Source: an uncultured Kiritimatiellota bacterium (lineage in GTDB: Bacteria; Verrucomicrobiota; Kiritimatiellia; RFP12; UBA1067). Taken from it: a stretch of 44,031 nt of DNA. Made by a program: the position numbers and the translations under genes. The DNA lies in NCBI GenBank assembly GCA_934635385.1, contig CAKTZI010000030.1, forward strand, positions 1 through 44,031, given 5' to 3'. This document shows positions 32,216 to 40,741 of the stretch, piece after piece (within the stretch, counting starts at the first letter, position 1; each line of letters begins with the position of its first letter). The notes under the pieces were generated by a model. The model did not search any database. It was not told the origin of the DNA and saw nothing but the letters and a program-made list of their open reading frames with translations.

Positions 32216-35200
32216 ATGTCGGCTAAAGAATTGACATTGGGAATGGTCTGCGGCTTTGCGGCGCTGGTCGCAGGACAGCTCGGCGCGACGGAGGTGGCGG
32301 TTGACTTTGCGCGGCCGGCGGGCGTCATCCGGCGGCTCAACGGCATGAACGGCGGCCCGCAGGTCGTTGGGCGCGGCGAGCTTGTGCGGCAGGCGACGGC
32401 CGAGTTCGCGGCCCTGGCGGCGCCGAACGTGCGGCTGCACGACATTCCGCTCGCGGCGCCCGGCCTCAAGGTCTGCGATGTTCCGCACATCTTTCCGATC
32501 TACAACGCGAAGGCCGATCCGAAGGATGCGGCCAATTACTACTTCGCGCCGACGGACGACTACATCCGCCGGCTTAAGGCCTGCGGCGTCGAGTCGATCA
32601 CGTTCCGGCTCGGCACGTCCATCGAATGGACGCATCCGCGAACGTATTTCGCGCGCCGTCCGAAGGATCTCGACCAGTTCGCCGAGGTGTGCGCCGGCAT
32701 CGTGCGCCACTACACGACCGGCTGGGCCGGCGGATTCGACGCGGGCAAGGTCTACTGGGAGATCTGGAACGAGCCGAACTCGAACGGCACGGGCGAGTGC
32801 TGGGAGAAAGGCCAGGACATCGAGACGTACTGGCCGCTCTACGTCGCCGTCGCGCGGCGCATCAAGGCCGAGTTCCCGGACGCGCGCGTGGGCGGGCCTT
32901 CGTCGAACACGTTCGACTTCCGCCTGGCCGCGCGCATGGCGGACGTCTGCAAGGCCGAGGGCGTGGCGCTCGACTTCTTCTCCTGGCACCAGTACGTCTC
33001 GTCCCTCGAACCTTTCGACGGCAAGATCCGTGAACTGCGCGAGATGTTCGACCGCAAGGGCTTTGCGAAGACCGAACTGCATCTCAACGAATGGCACTGG
33101 ATGCCGGCGTGCTGGAGCGACCTGGGCGACCGTGAGCGGCTCCTGCGCTGGGAGGACACGCCCGACGGCCTCAACGGGATCGAGTCCGCCGCCGCCGTGC
33201 TGCACACGCTCGTCGGCTTCCAGTCGACCGCACTCGACATGGCGAACTACTATATGGCCTTCGACTTCTCCTCGTGGGGGCTCTACGACCGCCGGGGGAA
33301 CCTACGCCCGACCTACTGGCCACTCGTCTGGTTCGGACAGCTCGCCAAGACGGTCGCCGCGCGCGTCGCGGCCGTCTCCGGCGATCCGCGCGTCGCCGTC
33401 CTTGCCGGCGTGACGGCCGGCGGACGCAAGACGGCGCTCGTCTCCGACTTCCGCCCGGACGCGACGGCGCCGCTGACGGTCGCGCTCGCGGGCCTGCCGC
33501 CGGACGGCCGCGTCGCCGTCACGGCGCTGCGGTCGGACGGCATCCCTCGCACGGAGAGCGTGCGGCTCCGGGACGGACGGCTGGCGCTCGACCGTTCCAG
33601 GGGGACGGGCGTCTACCGCATCGAGACGCCGGCGGGCGGCATCGTCTCGCCGGACGGAAAAGTCGGCGTCGACTTCACGTTGGACGGCGGGCGGCCGCAA
33701 ATCGCCGTCTCGTATGCGTCGGCGCGCGTGGCGACGCTGGATCTCGGCCTTGTCCTCGACGAGCCCTATCAGGGCGGGTTCGCCCTGGATGACTTCGAGC
33801 TGGGCGGCGTGGACACGACGTGGAAACCCGTCTGGGGCGACCGGGCCGAAGTCCGCGACGCGCACCGCGACTACATCGTTCGTCTGCGCGAGAACGGACC
33901 GAAGGCACGCTGTCTGCGCATTGAGATGCGCGCGTATCCGGAAGGGTTTGCGTTCCGCTACGTGCTCGAGGGCACGGGACGTGCGACGGTGCTGGACGAG
34001 TCGACGCGCGTCATCTTCGCGTCAGGCACGGTCGCCTGGCCGATCTACGACACGGAGGACACCTACCCGGCCGAGCCCGTCGACGCGGCGAATCTCCGGC
34101 CCGCGCCCGACGCGCGGCAGCAGGATCACTTCATGCTGCCGCTGACGGTGCGGCGACCCGACGGCGCCTGCGCATCGCTCTTCGAGGCGTACGTGCGCCA
34201 CTACCCGCGGGCGAAGGGCGAAGCCGTGGACGGCGGCACGAAGATCCGGCTGATCGGCGACATGGAGGGCCGCACGCGCGGCACGGCGACTGTGAACCTG
34301 CCCTTCGAAGGCCCGTGGCGCGCGATCCAGGTCGGTCGGGACGCCGCCGCCCTTGTCGAGAACGCGACTCTGGTCCTGAACCTGAACCCGCCGTGTGCAA
34401 TCGTGGACACGTCGTACATCCGTCCGGGGCTGTGCCTGTCCGATCTCGGCAACTGCGCGCTGAACAACCGCGACATCCTTGCGGCGGCGACGCGTGAGCG
34501 GGCGAACGGCATCCGGCATTTTCAGATCGACTGGGGCTGGTACGGAACCGAGTGGACGTGGAGCGCGGCGGAGGTCGCCACGTACCTGAAGCACGTGCCG
34601 GACGCGGACACGCGCTTTCCGGGCTGGCGGGCGAACGCCGTCGCCGATCCGCGCCGGACGGCGAAGGGGTACGTCCCCTACCGCGCAGACGGCTTCTTCG
34701 ATTACGGCACGGTCGTCGACCTTGACCTCCCCGCGCTTGTGAAGGATCTCGCCGCCGTCGACGTCGATCTGGCGCTCTACCTGCACGGGCGCGTGCTGGA
34801 GGAGGCGGACGATCTGGACGAGCTTTTCGCGCACTACCGCCGCTGGGGCGTTGCGGGCCTCAAGCCGGGGTTCGTCCGCTATGGCGACGCCGCGTCGACG
34901 GACTGGAACCGGCGGCTTGTCGAGGCGGCGGCGCGCCATGGCCTCTGGCTGGACGTCCATGACCGGCATGTGCCGGACGGGATGCAGCGCACCTACCCGA
35001 ACCTGCTGCTGTGCGAAGGCGGCGGCGGAGAGGAGGGCAACCATCCGGTGCGCCAGGACGTGTCGCTGCCGTTCGCCCGCTGCCTCGTGGGGCCGTTCGA
35101 CTACACGCCGAAGCTTTTCCGCGCGGATCGCACGCACGCGCATTCGGTCGCGATGCTGCTCGTCTATCCGGGGCCGGCGGCCGTCTTGCGCGGCCCGGCC

Positions 35201-37270
35201 GTGGGGCGCGGCTGGGGGCCGGAGCTTGACTTCGCGAAGGCGCTGCCGATGACCTATGACGAGACGGCCGTTCCCGTGGCCGAGATCGGCCGCCACCTTG
35301 TCGTCGCGCGCCGGAAGGGCGAGGTCTGGTATGTGGCGGGCCTCTGCGGCGAGGCGGGCTACACGGGCGGGTTCATGCTCGACTTCCTCGGACGCGGCGG
35401 CAAGTGGAAGGCGCGCCTCTTCGCGGACGGCGAAAAGGGGCAGGTCGAATTTTCCGAGCAGACCGTCGGCGGCGGCACGTGGTTCCCGATTCGCATGGTC
35501 AGGAGCGGCGGCTTTGCGCTCATCCTGGAAACGAGTGATTGGCCGAAGACGGCACAGTCGCGTGACGTTCTCGCGGAGCCGGACGGCCGCCGCCTCCTCT
35601 TCGCGGCGTCGAAGCCGCGCGGCGACTCGCCGCACTCGGAGATCCTCGCCTTCCCCGGCGCCCTGCCGGAGCCGTCGCGCACGTTCGGCCTCGTCGTGTA
35701 CGGCGGCACGTCCGCCGGGATCGCGGCGGCCGTCGCGGCGCGGCGCGCGGGGCTGAGGGACGTCGTCGTGCTGGAGCCGACGCGCCGGATCGGCGGCCTC
35801 ACGACGGGCGGCCTCGGCCAGACGGACATCGGCTGCAAGTCGGCCTTCGGCGGGATCGCGCGGGAGTTCTACCGCGCGGTCAAGGCGCACTACGCGAAGC
35901 CGGAGAGCTGGACGTGGCAGCGGCGCGAGGACTACCGCGCGGGCGGGCAGACGACGAACGACCCGGACGAGGACGCGATGTGGACGTTCGAGCCGTCCGC
36001 CGCGCTGGCGATTCTCGAAGGGTGGGAGCGGCGCGAGGGGCTCGACATCCGGCGCGGCGAGCGGCTTGACCGCGGCCCCGGCGGCGTCACGGTCGAGGGC
36101 GGGCGCATCGTCTCGCTGCGCACGAAGTCCGGCAAGGTCTTCCGCGCGCGGGCGTTCGTCGACGCGACCTACGAGGGCGACCTGATGGCGGCGGCGGGCG
36201 TCTCCTACGCCGTCGGGCGCGAGGCGAACGCGGCCTACGGCGAGACGATCAACGGCGTGCAGGCCGGGTGGCATCCGGCGGACTTCCCGAAGGCGTGGGA
36301 CAACCAGATCCACGCGCGCATCGACCCCTACGCCGTGCCGGGCGACCCGTCGTCGGGCCTTCTGCGCGGCGTCGAGCCCCTGGGGCGCGAGTCGCCGAAC
36401 GGCTCGGGCGACCACCGCGTGCAGGCCTACTGCTTCCGCTCGTGCCTGACGGACGTCCCGGAGAACCGCATCCCCTTCGCGAAGCCGGAGGGCTACGACG
36501 AGCGCGACTACGAGATCCTCTTCCGCCTCGGCGAGGCGGGCGAGGACCTGACGCCCGTCAACTTCGCCGCGATGCCGAACCGCAAGACGGACACGAACAG
36601 CCGGGGCGGCTTCTCGACGGACTTCGTCGGCGCGAGCTGGGACTACCCGGAGGCGTCCGACGCGCGGCGCGAGGAGATCGTGCGCGCCCACCTGAAGTAC
36701 CAGAGGGGGCTCTTCTGGACGCTCGCGAACCATCCGCGCGTCCCTGCGGACGTCCGCGCGTTCTGGTCGCGCTGGGGGACGTGCCGCGACGAGTTCGCGG
36801 ACGGCTTCGGCGACGGCTGGCAGCGCCAGCTCTACGTGCGCGAGGCGCGGCGCATGGTCGGCGCGTACGTGATGACCGAGCGCGACTGCCGGCGGCAGCG
36901 CCGGGTGCCGCACCCCGTCGCGCTCGCGGCCTACGGCATGGACTCGCACAACGTGCGCCGCCACGTGGTGGACGGCCGCGTCGCGAACGAGGGGGACGTG
37001 CAGGATCACGGGTTCCCGCGCCCCTACCCGGTCGAGTACCTCGCCCTGGCGCCGAGGCGCGGCGAGTGCGCGAACCTGCTCGTGCCCGTCTGCCTCTCGG
37101 CCTCGCACATCGCCTACGGGTCGATCCGCATGGAGCCGGTTTTCTTCGCGCTCGGTCAGGTCGCGGGCACGGCGGCGGCGCAGGCCGTCGCGGACGGCTG
37201 CGCCGTGCAGGACGTCGACTACGGAAAGCTCAGGGAAAGGCTGGTGAAGGATGGCATGGCACTCGAATAG
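32216..37270 (+). CDS. Giant three-enzyme fusion: GH39-like, GH97, FAD-dependent oxidoreductase
   Basis: ATG 32216 has AAAGGGG 6 bp upstream (ATG 32210 is too close to it) and starts a signal peptide (LGMVCGFAALVAGQLGA). Module 1 (about 25-460) is a GH39-like barrel with acid/base in VYWEIWNEPNSNG near 182 and nucleophile in ELHLNEWHWMP near 291. Module 2 (about 475-1145) is GH97: SPDGKVGVDFTLDGGRPQI, EMRAYPEGFAFRYVL, the barrel entry HFQIDWGWYG near 770, and YPNLLLCEGGGGEEGNH near 931, where the Glu residues resemble the inverting (SusB-like) group. Module 3 (about 1155-1684) is an FAD_oxidored-type flavoprotein: FGLVVYGGTSAGIAAAVAA near 1158, RRIGGLTTGGLGQTDIG and YGSIRMEPVFFALGQVAG. No internal stop or second signal peptide is present. 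At 1,684 residues this is the largest gene here; each module alone is normally a separate gene. Confidence 0.88.
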   Translation: MSAKELTLGMVCGFAALVAGQLGATEVAVDFARPAGVIRRLNGMNGGPQVVGRGELVRQATAEFAALAAPNVRLHDIPLAAPGLKVCDVPHIFPIYNAKADPKDAANYYFAPTDDYIRRLKACGVESITFRLGTSIEWTHPRTYFARRPKDLDQFAEVCAGIVRHYTTGWAGGFDAGKVYWEIWNEPNSNGTGECWEKGQDIETYWPLYVAVARRIKAEFPDARVGGPSSNTFDFRLAARMADVCKAEGVALDFFSWHQYVSSLEPFDGKIRELREMFDRKGFAKTELHLNEWHWMPACWSDLGDRERLLRWEDTPDGLNGIESAAAVLHTLVGFQSTALDMANYYMAFDFSSWGLYDRRGNLRPTYWPLVWFGQLAKTVAARVAAVSGDPRVAVLAGVTAGGRKTALVSDFRPDATAPLTVALAGLPPDGRVAVTALRSDGIPRTESVRLRDGRLALDRSRGTGVYRIETPAGGIVSPDGKVGVDFTLDGGRPQIAVSYASARVATLDLGLVLDEPYQGGFALDDFELGGVDTTWKPVWGDRAEVRDAHRDYIVRLRENGPKARCLRIEMRAYPEGFAFRYVLEGTGRATVLDESTRVIFASGTVAWPIYDTEDTYPAEPVDAANLRPAPDARQQDHFMLPLTVRRPDGACASLFEAYVRHYPRAKGEAVDGGTKIRLIGDMEGRTRGTATVNLPFEGPWRAIQVGRDAAALVENATLVLNLNPPCAIVDTSYIRPGLCLSDLGNCALNNRDILAAATRERANGIRHFQIDWGWYGTEWTWSAAEVATYLKHVPDADTRFPGWRANAVADPRRTAKGYVPYRADGFFDYGTVVDLDLPALVKDLAAVDVDLALYLHGRVLEEADDLDELFAHYRRWGVAGLKPGFVRYGDAASTDWNRRLVEAAARHGLWLDVHDRHVPDGMQRTYPNLLLCEGGGGEEGNHPVRQDVSLPFARCLVGPFDYTPKLFRADRTHAHSVAMLLVYPGPAAVLRGPAVGRGWGPELDFAKALPMTYDETAVPVAEIGRHLVVARRKGEVWYVAGLCGEAGYTGGFMLDFLGRGGKWKARLFADGEKGQVEFSEQTVGGGTWFPIRMVRSGGFALILETSDWPKTAQSRDVLAEPDGRRLLFAASKPRGDSPHSEILAFPGALPEPSRTFGLVVYGGTSAGIAAAVAARRAGLRDVVVLEPTRRIGGLTTGGLGQTDIGCKSAFGGIAREFYRAVKAHYAKPESWTWQRREDYRAGGQTTNDPDEDAMWTFEPSAALAILEGWERREGLDIRRGERLDRGPGGVTVEGGRIVSLRTKSGKVFRARAFVDATYEGDLMAAAGVSYAVGREANAAYGETINGVQAGWHPADFPKAWDNQIHARIDPYAVPGDPSSGLLRGVEPLGRESPNGSGDHRVQAYCFRSCLTDVPENRIPFAKPEGYDERDYEILFRLGEAGEDLTPVNFAAMPNRKTDTNSRGGFSTDFVGASWDYPEASDARREEIVRAHLKYQRGLFWTLANHPRVPADVRAFWSRWGTCRDEFADGFGDGWQRQLYVREARRMVGAYVMTERDCRRQRRVPHPVALAAYGMDSHNVRRHVVDGRVANEGDVQDHGFPRPYPVEYLALAPRRGECANLLVPVCLSASHIAYGSIRMEPVFFALGQVAGTAAAQAVADGCAVQDVDYGKLRERLVKDGMALE

Positions 37271-38076
37271 GGCGGGGGCTTCGGCCCTCGTCGCGCTGTC
37301 GGTCGCGGCGACGTGCGGCACCTCCGGCCCAGGCTCTGGTGGGGCTGGTGCGCGAAGTACCGCTCGGAGCTCGCGCGCGACCTGCCGCTCGCGGTCGGCT
37401 TCAATGCGGCGGAGCGCGCGCCGGTCGCCGTCGCCGCGTCCGTGGCGATGCGTCCGGTTGCGTTCGGCCTCTACGCCGACGACGAGACGTGCGACGTCAT
37501 CTGCCGCTGCGAGTTCTTCACGCGTCCGGCGGCGCCGATGAGGACGTATGCGGTCTCCGTGCTGGTCGATCGCCGGAACGGGACGCTCCCCGACACGGTT
37601 CGGGATGCGGCGGACTGGATCTCCCGCGTGAACGGCTTTCGCCTGGCGCCTGTCCCGGAGGCCGCGTTCGAGCCGCTCTACTCGACGTGGTACGCCTACC
37701 TGCAGGACGTCCGCGCCGAGCCGCTGGAGGCGGAGGCCCGCCTCGCCGCCGCGCTCGGGATGAGGACGATGATCCTTGACGACGGCTGGCAGAAGGAGGA
37801 CAGCGCGACGTTCTATTCGGCGGTCGGCGACTGGATGCCGGTCAAAAGGCGCTTCCCCGACATGAGGGCGCACGTCGCGAAGGTCCGTGCGACGGGACTG
37901 AAGTACATGCTCTGGCTGGCCGTGCCCTACGTCGGGGACGAGTCGGCGGCGTTCGACCGCTTCAGGGGCAAGTACCTCCAGGTGCGCGGCACGAAGTCGC
38001 CGGGACGGCCGCGCCGGCGGCCGGCCTCGTCCGCCTGCCCGTCCCCGCGTCCGGCTTCGCCGAGGTGACGTGGTGA
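37251..38076 (+). pseudogene. GH36 alpha-galactosidase remnant
   Basis: ATG 37251, overlapping the previous gene by 20 bp, starts a plausible signal peptide (SALVALSVAATCGTSG) in a frame that soon leaves the coding one. A second frame gives KYRSELARDLPLAVGFNAA and then the GH36 barrel entry YSTWYAYLQDVRAEPLEAE, GMRTMILDDGWQKED, YSAVGDWMPVKRRFPD and GLKYMLWLAVPYVGDES. It breaks after GKYLQVRG near 37990, and a third frame ends LVRLPVPASGFAEVTW, TGA 38074-38076, resembling the family's C-terminal beta domain. The nucleophile and acid/base Asp segments are missing, as is most of the N-terminal supersandwich. Last cistron of the operon. Confidence 0.75.
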
Positions 38077-38084
38077 CAGACCTG

Positions 38085-38120
38085 TGGGGACAGGCCCCTG
38101 ATTTTCGGGGTCTGTCCCCA
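38085..38120 (+). repeat. REP-like hairpin GGGGACAG/CTGTCCCC
   Basis: TGGGGACAGGCCCC, loop TGATTTT, CGGGGTCTGTCCCCA: a 14-bp stem with one G-T pair, 9 bp after the GH36 remnant. No T-run follows, so it is not a standard terminator, though it could protect the 3' end of the operon mRNA. Its arm sequence recurs inside the GH106 fusion gene. Such GGGGACAGACCCC elements are widespread repeats in several phyla. Confidence 0.75.
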
Positions 38121-38211
38121 TCTGGAAGTGGCCGTTGGGGACGTGACAGCCTTATCGAGCAACATTGCCAAATGGTCATCTGGCGGAAAGGTGGCGGTTA
38201 GGTTCGTTTCC

Positions 38212-38217
38212 TATACT
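38212..38217 (+). promoter_or_regulatory. -10 box (TATACT) of the RND efflux operon
   Basis: CCTATACTATG lies 38 bp before the ATG at 38255; AAGGAG at 38240-38245 is the ribosome binding site. No clear -35 is seen. An activator may be required, as for many metal efflux operons. Confidence 0.5.
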
Positions 38218-38254
38218 ATGTGCATCATAACCCCCTAACAAGGAGATGCACACG

Positions 38255-38365
38255 ATGAAACGATTCCTGCTGACACTGGCGATGGCCCTCGCGGCCGTCA
38301 CGTGCGTTGCTGCGTCCGACGCGCCGGCGACGGTCGCTCAACCGGCTCCGGCGGCGGCGAAATGA
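38255..38365 (+). CDS. Small secreted or membrane peptide leading the efflux operon
   Basis: A 36-residue peptide beginning MKRFLLTLAMALAAVTCV, a full signal peptide, followed by an Ala/Pro-rich tail (DAPATVAQPAPAAAK). AAGGAG is 9 bp upstream of the ATG. Its TGA overlaps the ATG of the outer-membrane factor (ATGA), so it is probably translationally coupled to it. The cysteine in VTCVA could be a lipobox but lacks the usual Leu-Ala-Gly context. Function unknown: it may only drive translation of the next gene, or be a small efflux-associated peptide. Confidence 0.7.
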   Translation: MKRFLLTLAMALAAVTCVAASDAPATVAQPAPAAAK

Positions 38366-39615
38366 AGACGTCCGCCGCACTTGCGCTTCCGCTGCTGGTC
38401 GCCGGGTGCGTGGCCTACGAGCCCGCGCCCGTCGACTGGGCGGCTGAAGCCGTCCGTCTCGAGACCGCGCCCGCGCGCCTCGCGCTGTCGGTTGCCGACG
38501 TGCGGCGGCGGGCGGTCGCGTTCAGTCCCGAACTGAACGCCCTGCGTCTCGCGTACGCGACGTCCGAGGCAAAGGCCGACGCGGCGGGCTGGTGGGAGGA
38601 TCCGTCGCTCGACGTCGACTGGCTGCGCATTCTCCAGGCACCCGAAAACCCCTTCGTCTGGGGCGGGGCGCTGACCTTCACGCTGCCCTTGAGCGGCATT
38701 CCGGGCTTGGAGAAACGCGCGGCGGAAGCCTATGCCGAAGCCGACCGCTGGGCACTTGTCGCGGCGGAGCGGGACGCGGCTGGCGAAGCCGCCGTGCAGG
38801 CCGTGACGGCGCGCGAGCTGAAGATGGCGAACGAGACGATCGCGCGCCGGCTCGCCTCGACGAACTACCTCGCCGCCTCGGCGGCGGCGGCGCGTCTCGC
38901 GGAAGCCGGCGAGCTGTCGCGCATCGAGCAGGAGCAGCTGGTCGCGGACGCGCAGGAATGGGTGCGCACGAGACAGGAGCTTGCGCACGAACAGCTGGCG
39001 GCGGAAACGGCCTTGCGGCGGACGCTGCTGCTGGCGCCGACGTGCGAGATCGACTGGACGGACGGCGGCGCGTGTGCGGACTTTCCGACGAACGTCTACA
39101 CGTCTCTCGCGTTCACGAATGCGCCGTCCGTCCGTGCGGCGGTCGCGCGGCTCGCGGGCGGCGAGGCGGAACTGGAGCGGGAGATCCGGCGGCAATACCC
39201 GGAGCTGTCGGTCGGCCCCGCCTACAGCCGCGAGGAGGGTTTTAATCGCGTGGGCTTCACCGCCGGCATGACCCTGCCGCTCTGGAACCGCAACCGCGTC
39301 GGCATCGCGACGGCGCGCGGCGCGCGCGACGAAGCGCGGCAGGCCGCCGTCGAGGCGTGGCGCGACGCCGTGCAGAAGTGGCACGGCCTGAAGGCCGAGC
39401 AGGCGCGGCTGCATGCGGATGCGCGCCTGTCCGGGCCGCGCTCGCTGGACGCGGCGGAACGCCTGTACGAGATCGGCGAGCTGGACGCGCCGGGGTATGT
39501 CGGCGCGGTGCATCGCTTCCTGGCGGAAGCCGTCGCCGCCGCACGCCTGCGGATTGACGTCGGCTCGCTCGCCGAGCGCATGAAGTCGGTTGTGGAAGGG
39601 TTGGAGGCAAACTAA
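38362..39615 (+). CDS. Outer-membrane efflux factor lipoprotein (TolC/CusC-like)
   Basis: A 417-residue outer-membrane channel component of a tripartite RND pump. The N-terminus MKTSAALALPLLVAGC is a lipoprotein signal with lipobox LVAGC. The protein is a tandem of two OEP-type helical repeats: VRRRAVAFSPELNALRLAY ... GGALTFTLPLSGIPGLEKR and VRAAVARLAGGEAELEREI ... GFTAGMTLPLWNRNRVGIA, the PL(S/W)xxxR pattern of the channel's beta-barrel returns. The ATG overlaps the stop of the small peptide; the adaptor gene follows after 1 bp. Confidence 0.88.
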   Translation: MKTSAALALPLLVAGCVAYEPAPVDWAAEAVRLETAPARLALSVADVRRRAVAFSPELNALRLAYATSEAKADAAGWWEDPSLDVDWLRILQAPENPFVWGGALTFTLPLSGIPGLEKRAAEAYAEADRWALVAAERDAAGEAAVQAVTARELKMANETIARRLASTNYLAASAAAARLAEAGELSRIEQEQLVADAQEWVRTRQELAHEQLAAETALRRTLLLAPTCEIDWTDGGACADFPTNVYTSLAFTNAPSVRAAVARLAGGEAELEREIRRQYPELSVGPAYSREEGFNRVGFTAGMTLPLWNRNRVGIATARGARDEARQAAVEAWRDAVQKWHGLKAEQARLHADARLSGPRSLDAAERLYEIGELDAPGYVGAVHRFLAEAVAAARLRIDVGSLAERMKSVVEGLEAN

Positions 39616-39616
39616 A

Positions 39617-40741
39617 ATGAAGCAGTTAATCTTTTGCTGGGCCGCGTGTGCGGCGATGGTGGTTGGGAGTGTGGCACATGGGGAGAATATCTCACACGGA
39701 GATACGGAGGCACGGAGGGCGCACGAGCATGCGGAGAACGAACGTGGCGTTGAGGTGTCCGAGCGTGCGGCGGAGGTGATTGGGCTCAAGGTCGCGCGGC
39801 CCGAACGGCGGCGCGTGGCCGCCACGCACAGCCTGTATGGGCGCGTCGTCGCCGACCCGCTGGCGCAACGCACGGTCGCCCTGCCGCTCGCGGGGTTTGT
39901 TCTGTGCGTCGTGCGCCCGCACGACGACGTGATGTCCGGCGCCGCGCTCGCGCGGCTGACGTCGCCGGACGCGGCGGCCCTGTTCGCCGAGATCCAGACG
40001 CTCTCGACGCGGCTCGACGCCGTGGCGCGGGCGGGCGCGAAGAACGCCGCGCTCGCGGCGGAGCTTGCGGCGAAGCGCGCGGCCTACGCGGCGCTGACGC
40101 ACGGGCTGAAAACCGTTGACGCGGCAGCCGGCGCGTTCGCCCTGTGCGCGCCCGTGGACGGCCGCATGACCGAAGTCCTCGTCGAGCCGGGAGCCTTCGC
40201 CGAGCGCGGCGCGGCCATTCTGCGCCTGATGGCGCGGCGGCCGCCCGTCATCCGGGCGCTTGTGCCCGTCTCGGACGCGCGGACGTGGGCGGACGGCCTC
40301 GCGGCGGAAGTCGGCGCGGCGCGCGGCACGATCCGTCTCGACCGGACGCGCACGGACGGCCTTGTCGGCGTGTGGGTGTCGGGGCTCGCGGACGCGCGTC
40401 TCATGCTGGGCGAGACCGTGCGCGTCACGCTGGAGGCGGATGCGCACGAGACGCCTGTCCTGTGCGTGCCGGCGGCGGCCGTGTTCCGCGACGGGCTTTC
40501 GCCGTCGGTGTTCGTGCGCGACGAGCATGATGCGGACCGCTTCGTCGTGCAGGCCGTCGGCCTCGGCGTGTCGGCGGGCGGCTGGACGGCGGTCACGGGC
40601 TTGGCGGACGATGCGGACGTCGTCGTGCAGGGCGTCTACGAGCTGAAGCAGGCGCTGCCGTCCCTCGGCGGCGAGAAGAAGGTCGCCGGGCACTTCCACG
40701 CCGACGGCAAGTTCCACGCGGGCGACGAGGATCACGACTGA
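39617..40741 (+). CDS. RND periplasmic adaptor (membrane fusion protein)
   Basis: A 374-residue periplasmic adaptor of the HlyD/CusB-CzcB class that connects the permease with the outer-membrane factor. Signal peptide FCWAACAAMVVGSVAHG; then a charged His-containing stretch (HGDTEARRAHEHAENERG). The body has the beta-barrel/lipoyl start VAATHSLYGRVVADP, helical hairpin (EIQTLSTRLDAVARAGAKN), lipoyl return CAPVDGRMTEVLVEPGAF and C-terminal barrel VLCVPAAAVFRDG. The end is His/Asp-rich (GHFHADGKFHAGDEDHD), as in adaptors of divalent-metal pumps. The DNA of the N-terminal charged stretch (ACACGGAGATACGGAGGCA) looks like a short purine-rich repeat inserted in frame. Its TGA overlaps the ATG of the permease. 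Confidence 0.85.
   Translation: MKQLIFCWAACAAMVVGSVAHGENISHGDTEARRAHEHAENERGVEVSERAAEVIGLKVARPERRRVAATHSLYGRVVADPLAQRTVALPLAGFVLCVVRPHDDVMSGAALARLTSPDAAALFAEIQTLSTRLDAVARAGAKNAALAAELAAKRAAYAALTHGLKTVDAAAGAFALCAPVDGRMTEVLVEPGAFAERGAAILRLMARRPPVIRALVPVSDARTWADGLAAEVGAARGTIRLDRTRTDGLVGVWVSGLADARLMLGETVRVTLEADAHETPVLCVPAAAVFRDGLSPSVFVRDEHDADRFVVQAVGLGVSAGGWTAVTGLADDADVVVQGVYELKQALPSLGGEKKVAGHFHADGKFHAGDEDHD

Noticed and set aside
38085..38120. Rho-independent terminator after the enzyme operon
   Set aside because: The hairpin is strong but is not followed by a T-run and its arm sequence recurs elsewhere as a repeat, so a REP-like element is the better reading.
34022..38179. A 1,385-codon minus-strand frame opposite the giant fusion
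   Set aside because: Same GC-driven shadow composition; no start context and no recognisable family.
39690..39770. Metal-binding His motif (HGDTEARRAHEHAENERG) in the adaptor as a deliberate sensor
   Set aside because: The DNA is purine-rich and resembles a short intergenic repeat read in frame; only the C-terminal His/Asp-rich tail looks like a real metal-binding feature.
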